DNA of 64,000 nucleotides from assembly GCF_003355155.1 (NCBI RefSeq), contig NZ_CP031320.1, positions 7,082,519 through 7,146,518 of the forward strand. Direction: 5' to 3'. Position numbers and translations under genes: made by a program. This stretch comes from Streptomyces armeniacus. Lineage in GTDB: Bacteria > Actinomycetota > Actinomycetes > Streptomycetales > Streptomycetaceae. The notes beneath the pieces were generated by a model that made no database searches, was not told where the DNA came from, and worked only from the letters and a program-made list of their open reading frames with translations. Shown here piece by piece: positions 25,102-33,295 of this stretch; the stretch's first letter is position 1, and each line of letters starts with the position of its first letter.

Positions 25102-26442
25102 GTGACCGAGGTGCTGCTTCTGCTGGTCGCCCTGGCGCTCACACTGGCCTGCGCGGTCTTCGTCGCCGCCGAGTTCTCCCTGACCACCGTCGAGCGCAGC
25201 GAGCTGGAGCAGGCGGCGGAAGCGGGTGAACGCGGCGCCGCGAGCGCACTCCGTGCGGCGCGGGAGCTCACGTTCCAGCTCTCCGGCGCCCAACTGGGCA
25301 TCACCGTCACCTCCCTGATCATCGGCATGCTCGCCGAACCGTCCCTCGCCGCCCTGCTGCGCGGCCCGCTGGAGGCGACGGGCCTGCCCGGCGGCGGCGC
25401 CTCGACCCTCGCCGTCGTCCTGGGTGTGACCGCCTCGACCGTGGTGCTGATGGTGATCGGCGAGCTCGTACCGAAGAACTGGGCCATCTCCCGGCCGCTC
25501 GCCGTCGCACGGGTCGTCGCGGCGCCGCAGCGCGGATTCACCGCCGCCTTCGGACCCTTGATCCGCCATCTCAACGGCTCCGCCAACCGGCTCGTGCGCC
25601 GCCTGGGCCTGGAGCCCACCGAGGAACTGGCCTCCGCGCGCAGTCCCGAGGAGCTGATCGCCCTGGCCCGGCACTCCGCCGCGCAGGGCGCGATCGAGTC
25701 CGACTCCGCCGAACTCTTCGTGCGCACCCTGCATCTGGGCGAGCTGAGCGCGGAGAACGTGATGACGCCGCGGGTGGACGTCACCGCCCTGGAAGCACAC
25801 GCCACCGGGGCCGACGCCGCGACCCTCACCCTGGCCACCGGCCTGTCCCGCTACCCCGTCTACCGGGACACCCTGGACGAGGTCGTCGGCACGGTACACA
25901 TCCGCGACGTACTCGCCCTGGACGAGGACGCGCGCGCCGGGACCCCGGTCACCGCCCTGATGACCGAGCCGCTGCTGGTGCCGGACAGCCTCCCCGTGGA
26001 CCGCCTGCTGGACCGGCTGCGGCACAGCCGCACCATGGCCGTCGTGGTCGACGAGTACGGCGGCACCGCGGGCGTGGCCACCATGGAGGACATCGTCGAG
26101 GAGATCGTCGGAGAGGTCCGCGACGAGCACGACCCCGAGGAGCACCCGGGCCTGCTGCCCCTCGACGGCGGTCCCGACGGCCGCTCATCGTGGGAGGCCG
26201 ACGGCGGCGTACGCCTCGACCAGCTCGCCGCCATCGGCCTGCACGCACCCGAGGGCCCGTACGAGACCGTCGCCGGGCTCGTCGCCGACCGGGTCGCCCG
26301 CATTCCCGCCGCCGGGGACGCCGTCGAACTGGACGGCTGGCGACTGGATGTCGTCCAGGTCGGCCACCACCGCGCCGAACGCGTACGGATCACCGCCCCG
26401 GCCGCCGTATCCCAGCACCACGGAGCGGAGGAGACCCGGTGA
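25102..26442 (+). CDS. CNNM/CorC-HlyC family membrane protein, first of pair
   Basis: 446 residues. The DUF21 transmembrane domain (CNNM) covers about 1-200 with its conserved GIT.TSLIIG and GELVPKNWAI motifs. A CBS-pair module follows (about 215-340: VMTPRVDVTALE, YPVYRDTLDEVVGTVHIRD, MAVVVDEYGGTAGVATMED) and a CorC_HlyC transporter-associated domain (about 360-440). Relatives are implicated in Mg2+ or Co2+ efflux or homeostasis; CBS domains bind adenine nucleotides. GTG 25102 gives the standard N-terminus. The stop overlaps the second CNNM gene by 4 nt. A BlaI dyad lies 160 bp upstream. Confidence 0.9.
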   Translation: MTEVLLLLVALALTLACAVFVAAEFSLTTVERSELEQAAEAGERGAASALRAARELTFQLSGAQLGITVTSLIIGMLAEPSLAALLRGPLEATGLPGGGASTLAVVLGVTASTVVLMVIGELVPKNWAISRPLAVARVVAAPQRGFTAAFGPLIRHLNGSANRLVRRLGLEPTEELASARSPEELIALARHSAAQGAIESDSAELFVRTLHLGELSAENVMTPRVDVTALEAHATGADAATLTLATGLSRYPVYRDTLDEVVGTVHIRDVLALDEDARAGTPVTALMTEPLLVPDSLPVDRLLDRLRHSRTMAVVVDEYGGTAGVATMEDIVEEIVGEVRDEHDPEEHPGLLPLDGGPDGRSSWEADGGVRLDQLAAIGLHAPEGPYETVAGLVADRVARIPAAGDAVELDGWRLDVVQVGHHRAERVRITAPAAVSQHHGAEETR

Positions 26443-27461
26443 CCGCCCTGCAACTCGCCATCGGCGCACTCACCCTGCTGACCAACGCCTTCTTCGTCGG
26501 CGCCGAATTCGCCCTGATCTCCGTACGCCGCAGCCAGATCGAACCCCGCGCGAAGGCCGGGGAGAAGCGGGCCCGCGCCACGCTGTGGGGCATCGAGCAC
26601 GTCTCCGCGATGATGGCGACGGCCCAACTCGGCATCACCGTCTCCTCCCTGGTCCTCGGCGCGGTCGCCGAACCGGCCATCGCCCACCTCCTGGAGCCCG
26701 GCTTCGACGCCGCCCACGTGCCGCACGGCCTCGTGCACCCGATCGCGTTCGTGATCGCTCTGGCCATCGCCACGTATCTGCACATGCTCGTCGGCGAGAT
26801 GGTGCCGAAGAACATCGCCCTGGCCGCACCCGAACGCACCGCACTGCTCCTGGGCCCTCCCCTGGTGGCCCTCACCCACGCCCTCCGCCCCCTGATCTTC
26901 GGCATCAACGCCTTCGCCAACACCCTGCTCCGGCTGCTGCACGTCGAGCCCAAGGACGAGGTGGCCGCCGTCTTCACCGACGACGAACTGGCCCGCATGG
27001 TCGAGGACTCCCGCGCCGCCGGACTCCTGGAACCCGAGAAGGGCGAACGGCTGCGGGACGCTCTCGGCCTCGGCACCCGGCCCGTCGGCGGCATCCTCGC
27101 CCCGCTGGAAACAATGGTGACCGTCGACGACAGCATCACCCCGCGCCGACTGGAGCGCCACTGCGCCGAGTCCGGCTTCTCCCGCCTGCCCGTCACCGCG
27201 CCCGGCGGCGCCATCCTCGGCTACCTGCACATCAAAGACACTCTGGGTGTCGCGGAACGCGACCAGCCCTTCCCCCGCGACGCGCTCCACCCGGTCACCA
27301 CGGTGCCGCGGGACACACCGCTCGACGACACCCTCACGGCGATGCGCTCCACCGGCACCCACCTTGCCGCCGTCACCGACGACGACGGCACCCTTCTCGG
27401 ATTCGTCACCATGGAAGACGTACTGGAGGAACTCGTCGGCCCCGCACCCACCGCCCCCTGA
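26439..27461 (+). CDS. CNNM/CorC-HlyC family membrane protein, second of pair
   Basis: 340 residues, paralogous to the preceding gene and translationally coupled to it (GTGA overlap). It has DUF21 with ATAQLGITVSSLVLGAVAEP and VGEMVPKNIAL, then a CBS pair (about 215-335, ending DDDGTLLGFVTMEDVLEELVG). Unlike the first protein it stops directly after the CBS pair and lacks the C-terminal CorC_HlyC domain. The first CBS also departs from the usual V.TPR.D motif (ILAPLETMVTVDD). Adjacent long/short CNNM pairs are frequent in actinobacteria, and a heteromeric transporter is the natural reading. Confidence 0.88.
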   Translation: MTALQLAIGALTLLTNAFFVGAEFALISVRRSQIEPRAKAGEKRARATLWGIEHVSAMMATAQLGITVSSLVLGAVAEPAIAHLLEPGFDAAHVPHGLVHPIAFVIALAIATYLHMLVGEMVPKNIALAAPERTALLLGPPLVALTHALRPLIFGINAFANTLLRLLHVEPKDEVAAVFTDDELARMVEDSRAAGLLEPEKGERLRDALGLGTRPVGGILAPLETMVTVDDSITPRRLERHCAESGFSRLPVTAPGGAILGYLHIKDTLGVAERDQPFPRDALHPVTTVPRDTPLDDTLTAMRSTGTHLAAVTDDDGTLLGFVTMEDVLEELVGPAPTAP

Positions 27462-27590
27462 GCCGTTCGGCACCGCGAGAAATCGTCATCATCGAGGAAC
27501 TGGTGCCTGCCGGAATGAGTCCTACCCTCCAAGTCGCCGCAGGGAGGCAGCGGTCGGACGGGAGCGGGCTGAGCCGAAAGGCTCTCTGCT

Positions 27591-27624
27591 CCGGTTGATG
27601 CACCGGTTGATGCACCGGTTGATG
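27591..27624 (+). repeat. 12-bp tandem repeat, about three units
   Basis: Units of CACCGGTTGATG in direct tandem within the 214-bp gap before the FG-GAP gene. They are perfect except at the ends. They could be a binding array in the promoter region or simple slippage. Confidence 0.6.
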
Positions 27625-27675
27625 TTCCTCCCGGGTGCCCGTGGACCTTTGTAATGCCGTTTGACGGAGGAGTTC

Positions 27676-29157
27676 GTGCCTCAGCACCGCATAGTCAGCG
27701 CGCTCAGCGGAAAGCGCGGGAAGTGGACAGCGGGAGTGGCGGCCGTGGCCGCGGTCAGTGCGGTGTCCGCTCCCCTTGTCTGGTCCGGCCTGAGCGATCG
27801 GGCGGAGGCGGAGGCCGCCGGGACCGCGCTGAAGGGCCCTGCGGGCACCCACCCGCAGGCCGACTTCGACAAGGACGGGCGCGCCGACCAGGTGTCCCCT
27901 TCCCCGAACGGCGAGGTGTCCGGCAGTAACCAGGCCGGGTTCCTCGCCGTCACGTACGGGTCGGACAAGCCCGGCGAAGGGCGCCGCCAAGTGGTCGACC
28001 AGACGACCTCGGATGTGCCCGGAAAGCCTGTCCGTGCCGCCCAGTTCGGTGCCGATTCCACCGCCCGCGACTTCGACGGCGACGGCTACACCGATCTCGC
28101 GGTCACCGCCGGGCGCGGCAAAGCTTCCGTCATCCTGTTGTGGGGGTCGGAGAAGGGGCTCCGCGGCGGTACGTACCTCAAGAACGCCTCCGGTTCACCG
28201 ATCGCGGCGGTCGGCGGCGACTTCGACGGCGACGGGAAGGCCGATCTCGTGACCGGGTTCGGGGCGAAGGGGCTGGTGAAGGGACCGTTCACCCGGGCCG
28301 GCGGTGCCGCGGGCACAGCCTCCGTGCCCGAGCCGCGCATCAAGGACGAGGAGGGCGACGACATTCCCAACCCCTCGCTGGAGGCCGCCGGTGACCTCAA
28401 CGGCGACCGCACCGACGACCTCGTCACCCTCACCACCAACGAGACCGACGACAACACCAATCACGTCGTCTGGGCGAGCCGCTACCTCCAAGGCGGCAAG
28501 GACGGCTTCGCCGAACCCGTGAAGTCACACATCCCCGGCAACGGGGCGGCCACGGTCGGCGATGTCGACAACGACGGCTACGGCGACCTGATCGTCGGCC
28601 GCCGCGGAGCGGAGCGGGAGTGCGGCGATGTGACGGTCGTCCACGGCTCGTCCCACGGGCCCGGTTCGCGGCAGACGACAGTCACCAAGGACAGCCCGGG
28701 CGTGCCCGGCGAGGCGGGTGGCGCCTGCGACTACACCTCGCTCGACGGCGGCGACGTCGACGGTGACGGCTACGCCGACGTCCTCGCCGGCGCGACCCTG
28801 GATTTCGGGTCAGGTCAGCAGAAGGGGGCGGCGACGCTGCTGCGCGGGGGCCCCAACGGCCTCTCCGGCAACGGCGCGCAGCGCTTCACGGCGAAGTCGT
28901 TCGGCGCGTCTCCCTCCTCTTCCTCCGGTGCCTTCGGCAGCGCCGTCAACCTGCTCGACATGGACGGGGACGGCAAGAGCGACGTCACGCTCGGCGACCC
29001 CGACAGGAACGAGATGCGCGGTGCTCTGTGGGTAATTCCCGGCACCGGCGGGGCCGTGCCGGAGAAGGACGCCGTTTCGCTGACCCCCAAGGACTTCGAA
29101 CTGTCGGAGGGAACACCGCTGCTGGGCTCCGGCGCCACGGACGTACGCGGCTCGTAG
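27676..29157 (+). CDS. secreted FG-GAP/VCBS repeat (integrin-like beta-propeller) protein
   Basis: 493 residues. The signal peptide spans about 1-40 (basic start, hydrophobic AAVAAVSAVSAPLV). Seven FG-GAP-type repeats with calcium-binding DxDxDG loops follow: DFDKDGRAD, DFDGDGYTD, DFDGDGKAD, DLNGDRTDD, DVDNDGYGD, DVDGDGYAD and DMDGDGKSD. This predicts a seven-bladed calcium-dependent beta-propeller outside the cell. Streptomyces carries many such proteins of uncertain ligand. The frame opens at a TTG (27661), but GGAGG at 27666-27670 with GTG at 27676 is the proper start. It is monocistronic. Confidence 0.9.
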   Translation: MPQHRIVSALSGKRGKWTAGVAAVAAVSAVSAPLVWSGLSDRAEAEAAGTALKGPAGTHPQADFDKDGRADQVSPSPNGEVSGSNQAGFLAVTYGSDKPGEGRRQVVDQTTSDVPGKPVRAAQFGADSTARDFDGDGYTDLAVTAGRGKASVILLWGSEKGLRGGTYLKNASGSPIAAVGGDFDGDGKADLVTGFGAKGLVKGPFTRAGGAAGTASVPEPRIKDEEGDDIPNPSLEAAGDLNGDRTDDLVTLTTNETDDNTNHVVWASRYLQGGKDGFAEPVKSHIPGNGAATVGDVDNDGYGDLIVGRRGAERECGDVTVVHGSSHGPGSRQTTVTKDSPGVPGEAGGACDYTSLDGGDVDGDGYADVLAGATLDFGSGQQKGAATLLRGGPNGLSGNGAQRFTAKSFGASPSSSSGAFGSAVNLLDMDGDGKSDVTLGDPDRNEMRGALWVIPGTGGAVPEKDAVSLTPKDFELSEGTPLLGSGATDVRGS

Positions 29158-29296
29158 GTCACGACGTCGCGGGTCTGCGCATGCGCGGCCGTTTCCGGGG
29201 CGAGGCCGGCAGCCGGCATGCGCGTACGGAGCGGTTCGCGGTCGGTGCGGCGTCGTGCGTGATCGACGCGACCGTCACAATGGCGGGGTGGAACCC

Positions 29297-29710
29297 ATGG
29301 AGACCACGGCGGCCGTCCGTGCCCGGATGAGCAAGCAGAAGAGTCGGAACACGCAGGTGGAGCTGAGCCTGCGGAGTGCCCTGCATGCCGCGGGGCTGCG
29401 TTACCGGGTGCACAAGCGCCCGCTGAAGAGCGTGCGGCGAGAGGCGGATCTCGTGTTCGGGCCGACTCGCGTCGCGGTCTTCGTGGACGGCTGCTTCTGG
29501 CACGGATGCCCGGACCACGCAACGTGGCCGAAGAACAATGCGGACTTCTGGCGCAAGAAGATCGAGGGCAACCGAGCGCGCGATGCGGACACGGACGCAA
29601 AGCTGGCGGCGGCGGGGTGGCTCGCCGTACGGGTCTGGGAGCACGAAAGCCCGACAGAGGCCGCCGAGCGGGTGCGCGAAGTCGTGATCTCGCGGCGCGG
29701 CAAAGCGTGA
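29297..29710 (+). CDS. vsr: very short patch repair (Vsr) endonuclease
   Basis: Vsr-type endonuclease of about 137 residues, which nicks 5' of T in T:G mismatches produced by deamination of 5-methylcytosine. Diagnostic features are RARMSKQKSRNTQVEL at the N-terminus, EADLVF with the catalytic Asp, VAVFVDGCFWHGC, WPKNNADFWRKKI and the closing VRVWEHE. ATG 29297 is preferred over an in-frame GTG 9 nt earlier; neither has a strong ribosome site. Vsr genes normally accompany a C5-cytosine methyltransferase. None is in this block, so the gene is an orphan here. Confidence 0.88.
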   Translation: METTAAVRARMSKQKSRNTQVELSLRSALHAAGLRYRVHKRPLKSVRREADLVFGPTRVAVFVDGCFWHGCPDHATWPKNNADFWRKKIEGNRARDADTDAKLAAAGWLAVRVWEHESPTEAAERVREVVISRRGKA

Positions 29711-29828
29711 ACCCGCGGTGGCCGATGCACGAGCGGGGCCTGGGAACGTACCGGGAAAGGCACTTCGAGAGCATGCGCCCGCTGCCGACGGACTGACCGG
29801 GTCCCGCCCCTCGTAGGGGAGCCGGGAG

Positions 29829-30120
29829 TCACGCGGTGGGCGTGGAGCGGGCGCGGACGTGGAGGCGTTCGCCTTGCGGGCCGTAGAGGGCGAGCCATTC
29901 GACGGGGCGGTCGCCCGCGTTGGCGACCGCGTGCGGGACGCGGGTGTCGAACTCCGCCGCCTCGCCCGCCGTGAGGACGAGGTCGTGCTCGCCGAGGGCG
30001 AGGAGCAGGCGGCCGGAGAGGACGTAGAGCCACTCGTAGCCCTCGTGCATGCCCTGCTCGGGCCGGGACTGCCGGGGGGTCTCGGGGGCCGGGAGGATCT
30101 GTTTGTACGCGTGCAGGCCG
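29829..30120 (-). pseudogene. cupin-domain remnant of an XRE/cupin regulator
   Basis: The last ~95 residues of a helix-turn-helix/cupin regulator: HAYKQILPAPE, EGYEWLYVLSGRLLLALGE, RVPHAVANAGDRPVEW, then ARSTPTA and stop. The N-terminal helix-turn-helix is missing. The frame runs straight into sequence antisense to a permease fragment at about 30120, so a deletion joined the two. It has no start codon of its own. Confidence 0.75.
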
Positions 30121-30127
30121 CCGAGGT

Positions 30128-30365
<238 letters not shown>

Positions 30366-30485
30366 CCGGCCCCGGCTCCCGTTCCGCGCTCCCCGCGCCC
30401 GCCACCCGGGCACGCACCGCCAGAACCCCCGGCACAACCCGCCAGAACCCCCGGTACAACGGCACACCCCCCCGAGAGGAACCGC

Positions 30486-31295
30486 ATGACGCCCGCGGTG
30501 AGCACCGCCGACCTCGCACCGACCCCCTACGCCTGGGAGATCCGGGCCGAAGGGCTGAAGGTCAGAGCCGGCCGGAAACGGATGGCCGTCGACGGGCTCG
30601 ACCTGTCCCTGGGCACCGGCGTACACGGCCTCCTCGGCCCCAACGGGGCAGGCAAGACCACCCTCATACGGGCGCTGGCCACCGTACTGCGCCCGGCCGG
30701 CGGCACCCTCGAACTGTTCGGCAAGTCCGCGGGCGGCGCCGGTGAGCACCGTGCGGTGCGCCGCCGGATCGGTTACCTGCCGCAGGAGTTCGGCTACTAC
30801 AAGCGCTTCACGGTCCGCGAGTTCGTCGAGTACATGGCCTGGCTGAAGGAGGTGCCCAAGGCGGACATCCCCGCGGCCGTGCAGCGCGCCGTGGAGCGGG
30901 TTGGCCTGGCGGACCGGGCCGACGAGCGGATGAAGGCGCTGTCCGGCGGCATGGTACGGCGCGCCGGCATCGCGCAGGCCCTCGTCAACGACCCGTCGGT
31001 CCTGCTGCTGGACGAGCCGACGGCCGGACTGGACCCGGCGCAGCGGCTGCGGTTCCGCGAACTGCTCCAGGAAGTGGGCGCGGACACCTGCGTGGTCGTC
31101 TCGACCCACCTGGTGGAGGACGTGGCCGCCGCCTGCACCGACGTGGTGCTGTTCGCCGAGGGCCGGCTGGTGTTCCAGGGCACCCCGGACGACCTGGCCG
31201 CGGCGGGCGGCGACGGGCACGAGGGCGACAGCCCGCTGGAGCGCGGCTACTCCGCGCTGCTCCGGAGCCCCGGCCGGGAAAGGGGCGCCTGGTGA
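30486..31295 (+). CDS. ABC transporter ATP-binding protein
   Basis: 269-residue nucleotide-binding protein. Walker A GPNGAGKTT is near 53-61, the Q-loop is in GYLPQEFGYYKRFTVREFVEYMAWL, the signature LSGGMVRRAGIA is near 152-163, Walker B LLLDEPTAGLDPAQ follows, and the switch His is in VVVSTHLVEDV. It resembles ATPases of drug or peptide export systems (ABC-2 type). ATG 30486 has GAGAGGAA upstream. It overlaps the next gene by 4 nt and so heads a three-gene operon with two membrane proteins that must serve as the permease. Confidence 0.9.
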   Translation: MTPAVSTADLAPTPYAWEIRAEGLKVRAGRKRMAVDGLDLSLGTGVHGLLGPNGAGKTTLIRALATVLRPAGGTLELFGKSAGGAGEHRAVRRRIGYLPQEFGYYKRFTVREFVEYMAWLKEVPKADIPAAVQRAVERVGLADRADERMKALSGGMVRRAGIAQALVNDPSVLLLDEPTAGLDPAQRLRFRELLQEVGADTCVVVSTHLVEDVAAACTDVVLFAEGRLVFQGTPDDLAAAGGDGHEGDSPLERGYSALLRSPGRERGAW

Positions 31296-32674
31296 ACGTA
31301 CGTGTGCCGGCTACGGAGTTGCGGCGTTCCACCGCCCCCTGGGCAGGCGCCCTGGTACTGGGGACGGCGCTGGCGTTCCTGTACGCGCTGGGCGGCGGAC
31401 CGTGGTGGCGGGGCACCGCCGCGTGGACGGAGCAGTGGACGTCCATGGCCCTGTGGACGCGCTCCCTGCTGGTGTTCCTGTGGCCGCTCGCCGTGGGCCT
31501 CGGCGCGCTCCAGGGGCTGCGCGACCACCGTTCGCGTATGACCGAGCTGCTGGCGAGCACTCCGCGGCCCGCCTGGCACCGGGGCGCCGCGGTGGCGGGT
31601 ACGACGGCGCTCACGCTGGTCTCCGCCTACGCGCTCCTCGTCCTCCTGGGCGGCGTCCAGGTGTTCGCCAACACCTCGTACGGGCACGCCGGTTGGCTGC
31701 CGGTGTCGCTGGTGGGGGCGTTCGCCCTGGTCGCGGGCGCCGTCCTGGGCATGGGGGCGGCCCGCGCCCTGCCGTCCGCGCTGACCCCGCCCGCGCTGGC
31801 CGTGGCCGCCTTCGCCGTGACGGTCCTCTGCCAGCCGTCACCGGACGAGGCGGTGCCGACACCACTGGCGCCGAACCGGCTGTCGCTGCTGTCACCTGCC
31901 GCCGCACAGGTACGCGAGGCGCTCCTCACCCTCTCCGCCTCCGCGCACACCGGGCAGGCGCTCTGGCTGCTCGGCATGGCCGCGACGGGCTTCGCCCTGC
32001 TGACGGCCGTGTCCCGGCGGGCCCGGCTGCTCGCCCTCACACCCGTACTGGCGGGCGCGGCGCTCGCCCTGCTCGTCCTCCCCTCCGACCCGCGCCACAC
32101 GTACGTCGTCGACGAGGCCGCCGCGGAGCGCGTGTGCGACGGCCCGGTGTGCGTCACGGCCATGCACCAGGGGCGGCTCGCCGACGTCGCGGGCCCTGCC
32201 CGCAGGGCACTGCGCCTGCTGCGCACCGCCCTCGGCGACGGCGCACCGGCAACGGTCCGGGAAAGCACCGCCCTGCGGGGAATCGGCGACACGCCGGAAC
32301 GGTCCTCCCGTACGGTGCTCGTCGACTTCGACGACGGGATGATCGCCGGTGCGAAGGGCGAGGATCTCACCCGCGCCCTGATCGCCCAGGCCCTGGCACC
32401 GGCGTGCTTCGCCCGCAGCGACCGCGAGAGCGGCATCACCGGGGAGCTCGCGGCGCAGAGCGTCGCGGCGGGCTGGGTCCTCGGGGACCTCGAACCGTTC
32501 GGCGGCACCGTCCACGCGGCGGACGACCAACTCGCCCTCGCCCGCCCCGTGTGGAAGAGGCTCACGGCGCTGCCACGCGCCGAACAGCTCGCCCGGATCA
32601 CCGCGGCCAGAGACGCCGCCCTCCGCTGCGAGGGCTTCACACTCGACGTGCTGAACGGCGGTGCGACCCGGTGA
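31292..32674 (+). CDS. ABC transporter-associated membrane protein, permease candidate
   Basis: 460 residues. Six or so membrane helices lie in residues 15-260 (GALVLGTALAFLYAL, LLVFLWPLAVGLGALQGL, TALTLVSAYALLVLLGGV, LVGAFALVAGAVLGMG, ALAVAAFAVTVL and LLALTPVLAGAALALLVL). A soluble extracytoplasmic domain of about 190 residues follows, with two closely spaced Cys (VCDGPVCVT). The charged loop HRSRMTELLASTPRPAWHR between helices 2 and 3 resembles the coupling loop of ABC-2 permeases. No named family was recognised. It is translationally coupled on both sides (4-nt overlaps), which places it as a permease subunit of the adjacent ATPase. Confidence 0.75.
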   Translation: MNVRVPATELRRSTAPWAGALVLGTALAFLYALGGGPWWRGTAAWTEQWTSMALWTRSLLVFLWPLAVGLGALQGLRDHRSRMTELLASTPRPAWHRGAAVAGTTALTLVSAYALLVLLGGVQVFANTSYGHAGWLPVSLVGAFALVAGAVLGMGAARALPSALTPPALAVAAFAVTVLCQPSPDEAVPTPLAPNRLSLLSPAAAQVREALLTLSASAHTGQALWLLGMAATGFALLTAVSRRARLLALTPVLAGAALALLVLPSDPRHTYVVDEAAAERVCDGPVCVTAMHQGRLADVAGPARRALRLLRTALGDGAPATVRESTALRGIGDTPERSSRTVLVDFDDGMIAGAKGEDLTRALIAQALAPACFARSDRESGITGELAAQSVAAGWVLGDLEPFGGTVHAADDQLALARPVWKRLTALPRAEQLARITAARDAALRCEGFTLDVLNGGATR

Positions 32675-33246
32675 GATGGCTGACGCTGTACGCGCGTGCG
32701 CGGCACGTGCCCGCCTCGCTCGCCGCCGTGGTGCTCAGCGCGGTGGCGGTGTGGGCGCTCGCCGGGGACGGCGGCCGGGGGCCCGGCGACCCGCGGCTGC
32801 CCGTACTCGCCCTCGCGGCGGGGGCGATGGCCGCCTCCACCGGACTCGGCGGGCACGACCTCGCGCTGGACCGTACGGCCGCGATCCGCTGGGCGCCGCG
32901 CAGGGCGGCGCACGTCGTGCTCATCGGTACGGCCGTCTGCGCGGCGCTGCTGGCGGCGCAGGCCCTCGGCGAGGACCTGGCGACATTGGCGTTCGTCGTA
33001 CGGGACGGCGCGGGGCTGGCAGGGCTCGCCGCGGCGGGGGCGGCGGTGTGCGGGGCGAGGTACGCGTGGACGCTGCCGTTCGGCTGGCTGTCGTTCGCGC
33101 TCTTCGCCCCGCCGCCGTCGGGTGTGCCGGCGCAGATGGCGACGTGGATGCTGGTGCCGCCCGGCACGGCGGCGGCCACCTGGACGGCCGCGGTGCTCGC
33201 GGCCGCCGGCACCGCCGCGTACGCCCTCGCGGGACCGAGGCGGTAG
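32671..33246 (+). CDS. small polytopic membrane protein of the ABC operon
   Basis: 191 residues from the GTG overlapping the previous stop (GTGA). About five or six membrane segments: VPASLAAVVLSAVAVWAL, LPVLALAAGAMAASTGL, VVLIGTAVCAALLAAQAL, GLAGLAAAGAAVCGARYAW, LPFGWLSFALFA and AATWTAAVLAAAGTAAYAL. It contains GGHDLALDRTAAIRWAPRR, a cytoplasmic charged loop also seen in ABC-2 type subunits. Unrecognised family; inferred second permease subunit from operon structure. It converges on the PBP gene. Confidence 0.7.
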   Translation: MRWLTLYARARHVPASLAAVVLSAVAVWALAGDGGRGPGDPRLPVLALAAGAMAASTGLGGHDLALDRTAAIRWAPRRAAHVVLIGTAVCAALLAAQALGEDLATLAFVVRDGAGLAGLAAAGAAVCGARYAWTLPFGWLSFALFAPPPSGVPAQMATWMLVPPGTAAATWTAAVLAAAGTAAYALAGPRR

Positions 33247-33295
33247 GCCGCGGACGCGACCGTACGGTGCGTACGGGTCTGCCGTACGGTGCCGG

